The notes under the pieces were generated by a model. That model did no database searches. It saw only the letters and a list, made by a program, of their open reading frames with translations, and was not told the DNA's origin. This document shows positions 26,887-35,487 of a stretch of 64,000 nt of DNA, piece after piece. Every line of letters begins with the position of its first letter. Positions within the stretch are counted from its first letter, which is position 1. The translations under genes were made by a program, and so were the position numbers. Origin of the DNA: UBA5536 sp964592595 (lineage in GTDB: Bacteria > Bacteroidota > Bacteroidia > Bacteroidales > F082); assembly GCA_964592595.1 (NCBI GenBank), contig CAZQFH010000013.1, positions 15,526-79,525 of the forward strand, in the 5' to 3' direction.

Positions 26887-28833
26887 CTATTTCGTAATAA
26901 CCGATCCCAGAATGCTATTGATGATGACCAGTTTTTTCTCAATTTTCATTTTTTGATGGATTATCAGCATTTGTTTTTCCTGGTCGGATTCGGTTTTCAT
27001 CTGTGCATTAAGCTGATCCCTACGCGATTCCAGGATTCTTTTTTTATACATCAGCAAGGCATTATCAAGCATAGCCGGAAGTACTTCCAATTCGGTTTTT
27101 ACATAGATATTTTTCCGTTTCCAGTCGTGTAGTTCATAAGGTGTGCTTAATAAATCGCTGGCCAGCAGCGCAATATCGGGCTCAGGACTCGAGATAAAAA
27201 CTTGTGTTTCAGGTATTGTCCCTTCGTCAAGCGAATGAGAATAAATATCCAATATTTTCTGATGTGTGGCATCCTGAAAGCGCAAGAGATCATTTTTTAA
27301 ATCATTAATCACATAGGCTGCCAACGATTCACTGTATTGAATCGGAAAGCCCTCTTCATCCTGGGTTTCCTGTGTGATTTGTTCATCAGCATGGTGTAAC
27401 AACAACTTCACCAATTCGCGTTCCTGATGATATCCGGGAGGCAAATCGTCCTCAGGACTTTTGGCTTCTTCTTGTTGCGGTTGTTGTTTGGGGGTTGGCT
27501 CTGGAATGGCATTACCAAGGTCTTTTTTCAGCTTTTGCCGCAAGAGTTTATTCAACTCATTCATCAGGGTGTTTTCGGCCACATCCAGCATGCGGCTGCA
27601 CTCTTTGATGTAAACCGTACGATAAATGGGATCGGGAATAAGCGAGATGGTATGCACGATTTCTTTTACCAAACCGGCTTTTTTGATGGGGTCACTGGCG
27701 CTTTCCTTCAAAAGCAGGTCAGTTTTAAAACTGATAAAATCCTTGGATTGTTTTTGGATAAAGGCTTCCACCTCTGCCGTGCGGTTTTTTCGCACAAATG
27801 AATCAGGGTCTTCCCCTTCGGGAAGCACTACCACGCGCACATTCATGCCTTCTTCCAAAATCATATCGGTGCCCCGAAGCGAAGCACTGATGCCGGCTTT
27901 GTCGCCATCATAAAGCATGGTGATGTTTTGGGTGTAGCGCCTGATCAAACGAATTTGATCGGTTGTGAGTGAGGTTCCTGAACTAGCTACAACATTTTCG
28001 ATTCCTGATTGATGCATGCTTATCACATCGGTATAGCCTTCAACCAGCAAACACTGATCCAGGCGGCTGATAGCGTTTTTGGCAAAATAAATTCCGTAAA
28101 GCGTTTTGCTTTTGTTATAAAGTTGCGACTCGGGCGAATTAAGGTATTTTGCCTTCGATTTATCAGATTGAAGAATACGCCCTCCAAAACCAATCACTTT
28201 TCCGGTGAGGTTGTGGATAGGAAAAATTACCCTTGCCTGAAAACGATCATAAAAACGTTCTTCGTTACCCGTGCTGAGTCCTGTTTGTAACAAAGTCTCA
28301 ATACTATAACCATTTTTAATGGCGTGTTTGCTAAAAATATCCCGACCATCCGGATTATAACCCAACTGAAACTTTATGATGGTAGCCTCTCTGAAATCCC
28401 TTTCTTTAAAATAGCTTAACCCTATCGAGCGTCCTTCCTCCGTTTCAAAAAGTGCCTGGCTGAAATATTGCTGCGCAAAGGTGTTTACATTAAACATCTT
28501 TTCGCGCGTGTTTTGTGCCATCAATTCTTCGGCAGTTGGCTCACGCTCTTCTATTTCGATATTGTATTTTTTGGCCAGATAACGCAAGGCTTCGGGATAG
28601 GAATAATGCTCGTGTTCCATAACGAAGCGTGCCGAATCGCCGGCCTTGCCGCAACCAAAACACTTAAAAATTCCCTTAGAGGGTGATACCGTGAACGAAG
28701 GTGTTTTTTCCTGATGAAACGGACAAAGACCAATCAGGTTGCTACCTCTTCGCTTAAGGCTTACAAATTCGCCCACAACCTCTTCAATGCGGGCGGATTC
28801 GAGGATGTTGGCTACAGTATTTTTTGGTATCAA
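26887..28833 (-). CDS. dnaG: DNA primase DnaG
   Basis: DnaG synthesises RNA primers at the replication fork. The 648-residue protein shows the CHC2 zinc finger (C37, H40, C58, C61 in CPFHQEKTPSF ... FKCFGCG), the catalytic RNAP core with the conserved FGGRIL segment, the TOPRIM motif LLVEGYTDVISMH and the DGDKAG motif, and a C-terminal helicase-binding region with a Gln/Pro-rich linker (about 430-450). The reading frame begins with TTG at 28833 followed by IPKNTV, which aligns with the family start MIP; no ATG lies upstream in frame. Use of TTG is unusual in the window but the N-terminal zinc finger is intact. Confidence 0.95.
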   Translation of the reverse strand: MIPKNTVANILESARIEEVVGEFVSLKRRGSNLIGLCPFHQEKTPSFTVSPSKGIFKCFGCGKAGDSARFVMEHEHYSYPEALRYLAKKYNIEIEEREPTAEELMAQNTREKMFNVNTFAQQYFSQALFETEEGRSIGLSYFKERDFREATIIKFQLGYNPDGRDIFSKHAIKNGYSIETLLQTGLSTGNEERFYDRFQARVIFPIHNLTGKVIGFGGRILQSDKSKAKYLNSPESQLYNKSKTLYGIYFAKNAISRLDQCLLVEGYTDVISMHQSGIENVVASSGTSLTTDQIRLIRRYTQNITMLYDGDKAGISASLRGTDMILEEGMNVRVVVLPEGEDPDSFVRKNRTAEVEAFIQKQSKDFISFKTDLLLKESASDPIKKAGLVKEIVHTISLIPDPIYRTVYIKECSRMLDVAENTLMNELNKLLRQKLKKDLGNAIPEPTPKQQPQQEEAKSPEDDLPPGYHQERELVKLLLHHADEQITQETQDEEGFPIQYSESLAAYVINDLKNDLLRFQDATHQKILDIYSHSLDEGTIPETQVFISSPEPDIALLASDLLSTPYELHDWKRKNIYVKTELEVLPAMLDNALLMYKKRILESRRDQLNAQMKTESDQEKQMLIIHQKMKIEKKLVIINSILGSVITK

Positions 28834-28901
28834 GTTAAAAATGCTTTGTTGCGAAATTACAAAAAGAATGTGTATTTTCGTGTGTCAAAAAACCTTGAAC
28901 T

Positions 28902-29102
28902 ATGAGTAATGTAAAACGTTTGTATCGTTCAACTACCAATAAAGTATTGGGAGGAGTTTGTAATGGAATGGCGAAGTATTTCAGCATGGATCCAACCATT
29001 GTGCGATTGCTTTGGGTTTTGTTTACGCTTGTTGGAGGTGCAGGCATTTTGGCCTACATTATCTGCTGGATTGTAATCCCGGAAGAACCTTTTGGAGCTT
29101 AG
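28902..29102 (+). CDS. PspC domain protein
   Basis: A 66-residue PspC-like protein with the family pattern RLYRSTTNKVLGGVCNGMAKYFSMDPTIVRLLWVL and one transmembrane helix (about 38-58, VLFTLVGGAGILAYIICWIVIP). PspC proteins act as envelope stress sensors or regulators in the phage-shock response in proteobacteria; in Bacteroidota they are found as stand-alone small proteins. Its 3' end overlaps the convergent purN stop by 4 nt. A TATTTTCG element near 28873 is one base off TAnnTTTG. Confidence 0.88.
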   Translation: MSNVKRLYRSTTNKVLGGVCNGMAKYFSMDPTIVRLLWVLFTLVGGAGILAYIICWIVIPEEPFGA

Positions 29103-29674
29103 GCTTCAGCCTTTTGAACCAGCTGAGCAATCACTTCGGGATAATATTTGTATTCCAGCTCGTGGATGCGTTGTGCAAGGCTTGAAGGTGATTCATTGGC
29201 TTGTATTTCCAGTTGATGCTGAAAAATAATCGTGCCAGCATCATAGTATTCATTCACAAAATGAATGGTGATGCCAGACTGTTTTTCTTTGTTTTTAATT
29301 ACAGCCTGATGAACTTTTTCTCCAAACATCCCTTTACCTCCATAGGCTGGCAAAAGCGCGGGATGAATATTTATAATCTTATTTGGATATGCCTGAATAA
29401 GGGCTTGTGGAATCAACCATAAAAATCCGGCAAGGATAATCCAGTCGATTTGGTTTTTGTGCAGCACATCAAGCAGGGCTTCAGGATTTTTAAAATTTTT
29501 TCGGTCGATCAAAATTAGTGGAATGCTAAGCGATTTTGCTCTGGCAATAGCACCAGCATCAGGATTGTTGCATACAACAAGACTTATGTCAATAGCTGGA
29601 TGATTATTGAAATATTGTGCTATGTTTTGCATATTGGTACCGCTGCCCGAAACAAAAATGGCTAATCTTTTCAT
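29099..29674 (-). CDS. purN: Phosphoribosylglycinamide formyltransferase PurN
   Basis: PurN transfers a formyl group from 10-formyl-THF to GAR in purine synthesis. The 191-residue protein shows the GSGTNMQNI substrate-binding motif near residue 9, VVCNNPDAGA, and the catalytic region INIHPALLPAYGGKGMFG with Asn and His. The start at 29674 (MKRLAIFVSGSGTN) matches the family N-terminus; a TTG six codons upstream would precede the promoter element. The promoter element TACTTTTG (29679-29686, minus) ends only 5 nt before the ATG. The gene ends convergently with the pspC gene. Confidence 0.94.
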   Translation of the reverse strand: MKRLAIFVSGSGTNMQNIAQYFNNHPAIDISLVVCNNPDAGAIARAKSLSIPLILIDRKNFKNPEALLDVLHKNQIDWIILAGFLWLIPQALIQAYPNKIINIHPALLPAYGGKGMFGEKVHQAVIKNKEKQSGITIHFVNEYYDAGTIIFQHQLEIQANESPSSLAQRIHELEYKYYPEVIAQLVQKAEA

Positions 29675-29678
29675 GAAG

Positions 29679-29686
29679 CAAAAGTA
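29679..29686 (-). promoter_or_regulatory. Promoter -7 element (TACTTTTG) directly before purN
   Basis: On the minus strand TACTTTTG reads 29686 to 29679. Its last G is 5 nt from the purN start codon, so the transcript would begin at or within a base or two of the ATG, a leaderless or nearly leaderless arrangement. It also fixes the purN start. Confidence 0.55.
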
Positions 29687-29814
29687 CAGCAATTCATTTT
29701 TAGTTAGAATTCTTGTTAGGCCTAAAAACTATGTTTAAAAGAAAGCATTGGGGTTCCATTTGCGTGAAAAAATTGTACTTTTAACCCTTAAAACAAACCC
29801 AAAAAACTTCGCAT

Positions 29815-30549
29815 ATGCTGAAAATGCTGGGAGAATACCTCATTTTGTTAGTTGAGATTTTCAAACGACCTGATAAAGGGCCGGTTTTTAGGAGTCGGTT
29901 AATGATCGAATTTGTAGGATTGGGTATGGATTCGATTGGTATTGTTGCCATTATATCCATTTTTACAGGTGCTATTGTTGCCATACAAACGGCCTATAAT
30001 ATTGATTCTCCGCTTATTCCGTTAACCATGGTAGGTTTCACAACCCGACAAATGATGATCCTGGAGTTTTCACCTACGATTATCAGTTTAATTTTGGCTG
30101 GAAAAGTTGGTTCGCGCATAGCATCCGAAATAGGAACAATGCGTGTTACGGAGCAGATAGATGCTTTGCGTGTGATGGGTGTGAATCCTGCTAACTATTT
30201 GATTCTTCCCAAAATAACAGCCAGTATGTTGTTCAATCCTGTACTTATAATTTTTAGTATGGTTTTGGGTATTTGGGGTGGCTGGATGGCATGTATCGTA
30301 ACGGGCTTGGTAACATCAACAGATTTTATAGCAGGCTTGCGCAGCTGGTTCGAACCTTTTACGGTGACCTATGCCATCATCAAAACACTGGTTTTTGCTT
30401 TCATCATTTCTTCCGTTTCGGGTTACCTGGGTTATAATATTAAAGGAGGCTCGGTAGAAGTTGGTGCAGCCAGCACAAAAGCTGTTGTTTACAGCAGTAT
30501 TTTGATCATATTTTTTGATTTGATCCTCACTCAATTATTGCTCATATGA
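29815..30549 (+). CDS. mlaE: MlaE-family ABC transporter permease (lipid transport)
   Basis: A 244-residue permease of the MlaE family, part of a phospholipid transporter between inner and outer membranes. Features include about five transmembrane helices, the conserved TGAIVAIQTAYN region, and the EQIDALRVMGVNPANYLILP motif that contacts the ATPase. It overlaps the ATPase gene by 4 nt (ATGA), a sign of translational coupling. A substrate-binding MlaD/MCE protein is not adjacent; in many Bacteroidota it is encoded elsewhere. A TACTTTTA promoter-like element lies near 29774. Confidence 0.92.
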   Translation: MLKMLGEYLILLVEIFKRPDKGPVFRSRLMIEFVGLGMDSIGIVAIISIFTGAIVAIQTAYNIDSPLIPLTMVGFTTRQMMILEFSPTIISLILAGKVGSRIASEIGTMRVTEQIDALRVMGVNPANYLILPKITASMLFNPVLIIFSMVLGIWGGWMACIVTGLVTSTDFIAGLRSWFEPFTVTYAIIKTLVFAFIISSVSGYLGYNIKGGSVEVGAASTKAVVYSSILIIFFDLILTQLLLI

Positions 30550-31292
30550 TAGAAGTTAGAAATATTTCCAAGACATTTGGCGATAATAAGGTGCTAAAAA
30601 ATGTAAGTGCCCTTTTCGAAAAAGGCAAAACGAATCTTATCATCGGGCAAAGTGGTTCCGGAAAAACCGTGATGATGAAAAGCTGTATTGGCCTCATTGA
30701 TCCTGATGAGGGAGAAATAGTATTTGATCAAAGGCCATTTTCGCGTTTGGTTGAGAAAAAAAAGAAAGATATCCGCAAGGATATGGGCGTACTTTTTCAA
30801 GGTGGTGCGTTGTTCGATTCTTTTACTGTGGAGCAAAATGTGATGTTTCCGTTGAATATGTTCACCACAATGAGTTTGGAAGAAAAACTGGAACGGGTCA
30901 ATTTTGTGCTAAAGCGGGTAAATCTTGAAAACGTAAACAATCTTTATCCTTCCGAAATAAGTGGCGGCATGATGAAACGTGTGGCTATTGCCAGGGCTAT
31001 TTCAAATAATCCGCAATATTTGTTTTGTGATGAACCTAATTCGGGACTTGATCCCAAAACAGCGGAAGTGATTGATGCGTTGATTAGCGAGATTACAGAA
31101 GAATATGATATGACAACTGTTATCAATACGCATGATATGAATTCGGTGCTGCAAATTGGTCAGCGGATAAATTTCCTTTATAAAGGTCAACTTTGGTGGC
31201 AGGGAGATATGCATACCATTCTGGAAGAAGAAAACCCTGAATTGAAGGAATTTGTGTTTTCAACTGAGCTAACACGTCGCATTAAAAAATAA
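30546..31292 (+). CDS. mlaF: MlaF-family ABC transporter ATPase (lipid transport)
   Basis: A 248-residue ATPase partner of the upstream MlaE permease. It has Walker A GQSGSGKTV, the Q-loop in MGVLFQGGALFDSFTVEQNV (typical of MlaF), the signature ISGGMMKRVAIARAI, Walker B LFCDEPNSGLDP and the H-loop NTHDMNSV. The start overlaps the mlaE stop, indicating coupled translation. It ends 4 nt before cvpA. Confidence 0.94.
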   Translation: MIEVRNISKTFGDNKVLKNVSALFEKGKTNLIIGQSGSGKTVMMKSCIGLIDPDEGEIVFDQRPFSRLVEKKKKDIRKDMGVLFQGGALFDSFTVEQNVMFPLNMFTTMSLEEKLERVNFVLKRVNLENVNNLYPSEISGGMMKRVAIARAISNNPQYLFCDEPNSGLDPKTAEVIDALISEITEEYDMTTVINTHDMNSVLQIGQRINFLYKGQLWWQGDMHTILEEENPELKEFVFSTELTRRIKK

Positions 31293-31296
31293 CCCT

Positions 31297-31812
31297 ATGA
31301 ATTACATTGATTTGATTATTGCTCTTGTGCTGGCATGGTTTGCTTACAAGGGATTCACCAAAGGTCTTGTGATTGAGCTGGCTTCGCTTGCCGCACTGGT
31401 ACTGGGCATTTATGCTGCTATGTATTTCTCTGATGTAACAGCGGATTTTCTGGTAGAGTATTTCAATGTTGGAAAAAAATACCTCTCGCTTATCGCTTTT
31501 GTGCTCACTTTTATTTTAGTAGTAATTGGTGTCGTTACTGTTGGCAGATTACTCGAAAAAGTGATTGATATTCTGCTGCTTGGGTTTTTGAATAAGCTGG
31601 CTGGCGGGGTTTTTGGCCTGCTGAAAGGCATGTTGATTTTAAGTTTGTTAATCATGCTGCTGAATTACATAGGTTTTGGCAGCAACCTGATTGATGAAAA
31701 AACCCGTAAAAGTTCGATGTTTTATGAAACTGTCGAAAGTGTAGCACCTATGCTTTACGATCAGCTTGATTTTTTGAAGGATATTGAAGTGGAGCTGCCA
31801 AAAGTGGCTTGA
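31297..31812 (+). CDS. cvpA: CvpA family membrane protein
   Basis: A 171-residue protein with four predicted transmembrane helices and the CvpA pattern: MNYIDLIIALVLAWFAYKGFTKGLVIELASLAALVLGIYAA at the N-terminus and NKLAGGVFGLLKGMLILSLLIMLL in the middle. CvpA was named for colicin V production and supports envelope homeostasis in some species. It follows mlaF by 4 nt and probably shares the transcript, giving an envelope-themed trio. Confidence 0.87.
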   Translation: MNYIDLIIALVLAWFAYKGFTKGLVIELASLAALVLGIYAAMYFSDVTADFLVEYFNVGKKYLSLIAFVLTFILVVIGVVTVGRLLEKVIDILLLGFLNKLAGGVFGLLKGMLILSLLIMLLNYIGFGSNLIDEKTRKSSMFYETVESVAPMLYDQLDFLKDIEVELPKVA

Positions 31813-31839
31813 AAACAATGAATTAGTTTTTTTTACTGT

Positions 31840-32829
31840 TTATAGAAACTTGTCATCGGCAGGATAATGCAAATCTGTTTGTTTCCTGATTTTATCCATC
31901 AAACTGACCAGGTTTAAACTCATTTGATGCGGCATTTTAGTGCTATCTTTTGCACCGGAAAGCAAACACTGATTCACTTCTTCTATTTCATGAAAATAGC
32001 CATTGCCAATGTAAGGTATTTGAATAATTTCATCTGCTTCATCAGGGCGATAGATCCCAATACGTTCGCAATGGTGAAATCTGCTGAAAAGTTTGATTGT
32101 TCCTTTACTTCCGTATAGTGTGGCTTCAACAGGAGTATCAGCCTCTGTTGTGGATTCAAGAATTGCCTGAGCACCATTGGCATAGCTTAAAAGCTGCGCA
32201 CTAAAACTGTCAACATTTTGATTTGTTTTTCTGGTCACAGCTTTGATTGTAGTTGGAATTCCCAGCGTGATCAGGCTGAGGTAAAGTGGATAAATGCCAA
32301 TATCCAGCAATGCGCCACCACCAAGGTCTTTGTTGAAAACCCTGCTTTCGGGAGCTGCTGTTGATCTGAAACCAAAGTCGGCACGGATATAGGATATTTC
32401 ACCGATTAATTTTTCGTAAAGCAAATGGATCAGTTTTTCGGTTGCAGGAATAAAACGCGTCCACATGGCTTCCATTAGGAATAAATTTCGTTTTGTTGCT
32501 TCTGCAATCATGGCATTTACCTCGCCAAAATTCATTCCCATGGGTTTTTCGCAGAGAACGGACTTGCCATTTTTAAGGCAGAGCATACTGTGCTCAAAAT
32601 GAAAGCTGTGTGGTGTGGCGATATAAACTACATCAATTTCAGGGTTTTGTACCAAAGCATCATAAGAATCGTGAAAAGAAAATGCTTGGTATTTTTTCGC
32701 AAAAGCTTCGGCTTTGATTTTATCACGCGAAGCCACAGCCGCAAGTTTGGCATCCTTTGAAAGGAGCAAATCAGCAGCGAATTTTTCGGCTACTTTGCCT
32801 AAACCCAATAATCCCCAATTAATTGACAT
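31840..32829 (-). CDS. Gfo/Idh/MocA family NAD(P)-dependent oxidoreductase
   Basis: A 329-residue oxidoreductase with an N-terminal Rossmann fold (INWGLLGLGKVAEKFAADL), the substrate-site CEKPMG (EKP motif near residue 95-100) and GGGALLDIGIYPLYL, the catalytic Asp/His region of the GFO_IDH_MocA C-terminal domain. Substrates in this family are sugars, inositols and similar polyols. The ATG at 32829 is preferred to a TTG upstream. The promoter element TACTTTTG (32836-32843, minus) ends 6 nt before the start codon. The gene runs toward cvpA, with 27 nt between them. Confidence 0.92.
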   Translation of the reverse strand: MSINWGLLGLGKVAEKFAADLLLSKDAKLAAVASRDKIKAEAFAKKYQAFSFHDSYDALVQNPEIDVVYIATPHSFHFEHSMLCLKNGKSVLCEKPMGMNFGEVNAMIAEATKRNLFLMEAMWTRFIPATEKLIHLLYEKLIGEISYIRADFGFRSTAAPESRVFNKDLGGGALLDIGIYPLYLSLITLGIPTTIKAVTRKTNQNVDSFSAQLLSYANGAQAILESTTEADTPVEATLYGSKGTIKLFSRFHHCERIGIYRPDEADEIIQIPYIGNGYFHEIEEVNQCLLSGAKDSTKMPHQMSLNLVSLMDKIRKQTDLHYPADDKFL

Positions 32830-32835
32830 GTAAAA

Positions 32836-32843
32836 CAAAAGTA
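32836..32843 (-). promoter_or_regulatory. Promoter -7 element (TACTTTTG) before the Gfo/Idh/MocA gene
   Basis: On the minus strand TACTTTTG reads 32843 to 32836, leaving only 6 nt before the start codon at 32829, a near-leaderless arrangement like that of purN. Confidence 0.5.
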
Positions 32844-32866
32844 AGAAAGATTTACCGTAAATGCCT

Positions 32867-32874
32867 TACTTTTG
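32867..32874 (+). promoter_or_regulatory. Promoter -7 element (TACTTTTG) before the HEPN gene
   Basis: TACTTTTG matches TAnnTTTG and lies 22 nt before the ATG at 32897, divergent from the Gfo/Idh/MocA promoter 23 nt away. It implies the HEPN/MNT pair is still transcribed despite the in-frame stop. Confidence 0.5.
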
Positions 32875-32896
32875 ATGAACTAAATTATTCGATAAT

Positions 32897-33298
32897 ATGG
32901 AAGCAGATATTCGTTGGAAGCAACGTTTTCAGAATTTTGAACGAGCTTTTGATCAGTTTCAGAAAGCCGTCGAATTGTCGGGTAAACTATCTGATCTGGA
33001 AAAAGAAGGAACAATTCAGCGTTTTGAATTCACACATGAATTAGCCTGAAAAGTGATGAAAGATTTTTTGGAATATGAAGGTATCAGCAATATTACAGGC
33101 TCAAGATCAGCCACTCGTGAAGCATTTAATAAAGGTCTGATATCACACGGAAATAGTTGGATGAAGATGATAGAAAGCCGCAACAAGACAGTGCATACTT
33201 ATAAGGAAAATATTTTGGAGCAGGAATATAAAAACATCGTCGAAGAATATTTTCCGCTGTTAAAAGCGTTTTATAATCACATGAAAACTAAAGTCTGA
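32897..33298 (+). pseudogene. HEPN-domain (HI0074-type) substrate-binding/toxin protein interrupted by in-frame TGA
   Basis: The frame from ATG 32897 to the TGA at 33296-33298 gives 133 codons of an HI0074-family protein (nucleotidyltransferase substrate-binding, HEPN fold), except for a TGA at codon 51 (33047-33049). The family here reads FEFTHELAWK; the stop replaces the Trp, consistent with a single TGG to TGA change. The second half is intact, including the HEPN motif RNKTVH (R95, H100). Outcomes could be a null mutation, reinitiation at GTG 33053 or ATG 33056 (only 3-6 nt downstream), UGA readthrough, or a sequencing error. The stop overlaps the MNT start (TGATG). HEPN/MNT pairs act as toxin-antitoxin modules in known cases. 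Confidence 0.8.
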
Positions 33299-33603
33299 TG
33301 TTTGGATTGGATGAAGATTTACGTTCTCAATTTAACATAATTTTTGCTTTATTTCCTGAGATAGAAAAAGTAATTATTTACGGATCAAGGGCTAAGGGAA
33401 ATTATAGAGAGGGTAGCGATATTGATCTGTGTTTGGTTGGTGATGATTTGAACGAAGCAATCAGGAAACAGCTTTGGCTGATGCTGGATGAACTTAATAC
33501 ACCTTACCTCATTGATTTATCTGTATTTAATCAATTAGAATCGGAAAGTTTAATTGAGCATATTCAACGAGTTGGGGAGATTTTTTATAGGAAACTGGAC
33601 TAA
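33298..33603 (+). CDS. MNT-type minimal nucleotidyltransferase (HI0073-like)
   Basis: A 101-residue minimal nucleotidyltransferase with the pol-beta fold signature GSRAKGNYREGSDIDL: G29-S30, catalytic aspartates D41 and D43, and the third carboxylate D73 in LIDLSVF. In HEPN/MNT modules the MNT protein neutralises the HEPN RNase by nucleotidylation. The ATG overlaps the HEPN stop (TGATG), so translation is coupled to ribosomes finishing the upstream gene; an early stop there may reduce expression. Length is normal and the frame is intact. Confidence 0.9.
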   Translation: MFGLDEDLRSQFNIIFALFPEIEKVIIYGSRAKGNYREGSDIDLCLVGDDLNEAIRKQLWLMLDELNTPYLIDLSVFNQLESESLIEHIQRVGEIFYRKLD

Positions 33604-33708
33604 TCAATTGTTTCTAACCTTCACAAGCTCCTAAATCTTTAAACGACCTAAGCCCCCTGCATTCTTTTTCGTAATTTCGCGCCGCAAAACCTTAAAGGAT
33701 TGATCACT

Positions 33709-35466
33709 ATGTTCAGAACTCATACTTGTGGCGAATTGCGCCTTTCCGATGTTAACAAAGTAGTAACTTTAAGCGGCTGGGTGCAGCGTGTGCGCGACAA
33801 AGGCAGTCTGCTGTGGATTGATATGCGCGATCGCTATGGCATCACGCAGATTTTTTTGGAAGAGGGTGTGAGTACTCCCGAACTGCTAAAAAATGCCCGC
33901 GAACTGGGTCGTGAGTTTGTGATCCGTGTTGAAGGAACTGTTGTTGAACGTGAATCGAAAAACCCTAATTTGCCTACTGGAGAAGTAGAAGTGCGTCCCT
34001 CAAAAATTGAACTGCTCAATGCCAGCAAAACGCCTCCTTTTACCATTGAAGAAAAATCGGATGGAGGAGACGAACTGCGCATGAAATATCGCTACCTTGA
34101 TTTGCGGCGCAATCCCTTGAAAAATAATTTAATACTGCGCCATAAACTGGCACTCGAAACACGTGCTTACCTTGATCGCCAGGGTTTTCTGGAAATAGAA
34201 ACACCCTACCTGATCAAATCCACACCCGAAGGAGCCCGCGATTTTGTGGTGCCTTCGCGCATGAATCCCAATGAGTTTTATGCGCTTCCGCAATCTCCTC
34301 AAACCTTTAAGCAGATTTTGATGGTAGCTGGTTACGATCGTTATTTTCAGATTGTTCGCTGCTTCAGGGACGAAGACCTCCGCGCCGACCGCCAGCCCGA
34401 GTTTACGCAGATCGACTGCGAAATGGCTTTTGTAACGCAAGAAGAGGTACTTAATACTTTTGAAGGTATGGCGCGTCATCTTTTCCGTGAGGTGAAGGGC
34501 ATCGAGATAGGTGATTTTGAGCGCATGGATTATGCCACTGCCATGAAGCGTTATGGCTCTGACAAACCTGATCTGCGTTTTGGAATGGCTTTTGAAGAAC
34601 TAAATGACCTTGCTCAGGGTCATGGTTTTAAAGTGTTTGACGATGCCGAACTGGTTGTGGGCATCAAAGCTGAAGGCTGTGCCGAATACACGCGCAAACA
34701 ACTGGATGCCCTTACCGATTTTGTGAAACGCCCTCAGGTTGGAGCAAAAGGGCTCGTTTATGTAAAATTGAATGCAGATGGTAGTATCAAATCTTCTGTA
34801 GATAAATTTTATTCGTCCCAAATGTTGCAAGGCTGGGCCGATCGTTTTGAGGCAAAACCAGGTGATTTGTTATTGATTTTATCAGGAGATGCTTATGCTA
34901 CCCGCAAACAGTTGAATGAGCTGCGACTTGAGATGGGAAATCAACTGGGATTGCGTGATGCAAAAGTATTCAAGCCTTTATGGGTCACTGATTTTCCATT
35001 GCTCGAATGGGACGAAGATACGCAACGGTTTTATGCCATGCATCATCCTTTTACTTCACCCAAACCGGAAGATCTTGATTTGTTAGATATTAATCCGGGC
35101 GAAGTGCGTGCCAATGCTTACGATATGGTAATCAACGGGGTGGAAATAGGCGGCGGTTCAATTCGAATTCACGACCGCGAATTGCAGCGCAAAATGTTTG
35201 GTATTTTAGGTTTTACAGATGAAGAAGCACAAAAACAGTTTGGCTTTCTGATGAATGCTTTTGAATACGGCGCTCCCCCTCATGGCGGCATTGCCTTGGG
35301 TTTTGATAGGTTAACGGCTATGTTTGCAGGCCTTGATAGCATTCGCGATGTGATTGCCTTCCCAAAAAATAATTCCGGCAGGGATATGATGATCGATTCG
35401 CCTGGTGCCATTGCTGATGCGCAACTGGAAGAGCTATTTCTGCAATTGAAAAAAGTTGATAATTAG
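33709..35466 (+). CDS. aspS: Aspartyl-tRNA synthetase
   Basis: A 585-residue class II synthetase that charges tRNA-Asp. The N-terminal OB-fold anticodon-binding domain (FRTHTCGELR, VTLSGWVQRVRDKGSLLWIDMRDRYGITQ) is followed by class II motif 1, motif 2 (FQIVRCFRDEDLRADRQPEFTQID) and motif 3 (PHGGIALGFDRLTAM). The GAD-type insert lies near the middle (DALTDFVKRPQ). The start at 33709 matches the family; an in-frame TTG three codons upstream is unlikely. The 3' end is 21 nt from the convergent LytTR regulator gene. Confidence 0.97.
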   Translation: MFRTHTCGELRLSDVNKVVTLSGWVQRVRDKGSLLWIDMRDRYGITQIFLEEGVSTPELLKNARELGREFVIRVEGTVVERESKNPNLPTGEVEVRPSKIELLNASKTPPFTIEEKSDGGDELRMKYRYLDLRRNPLKNNLILRHKLALETRAYLDRQGFLEIETPYLIKSTPEGARDFVVPSRMNPNEFYALPQSPQTFKQILMVAGYDRYFQIVRCFRDEDLRADRQPEFTQIDCEMAFVTQEEVLNTFEGMARHLFREVKGIEIGDFERMDYATAMKRYGSDKPDLRFGMAFEELNDLAQGHGFKVFDDAELVVGIKAEGCAEYTRKQLDALTDFVKRPQVGAKGLVYVKLNADGSIKSSVDKFYSSQMLQGWADRFEAKPGDLLLILSGDAYATRKQLNELRLEMGNQLGLRDAKVFKPLWVTDFPLLEWDEDTQRFYAMHHPFTSPKPEDLDLLDINPGEVRANAYDMVINGVEIGGGSIRIHDRELQRKMFGILGFTDEEAQKQFGFLMNAFEYGAPPHGGIALGFDRLTAMFAGLDSIRDVIAFPKNNSGRDMMIDSPGAIADAQLEELFLQLKKVDN

Positions 35467-35487
35467 GGATTTAGTTTGAACTTTTAA

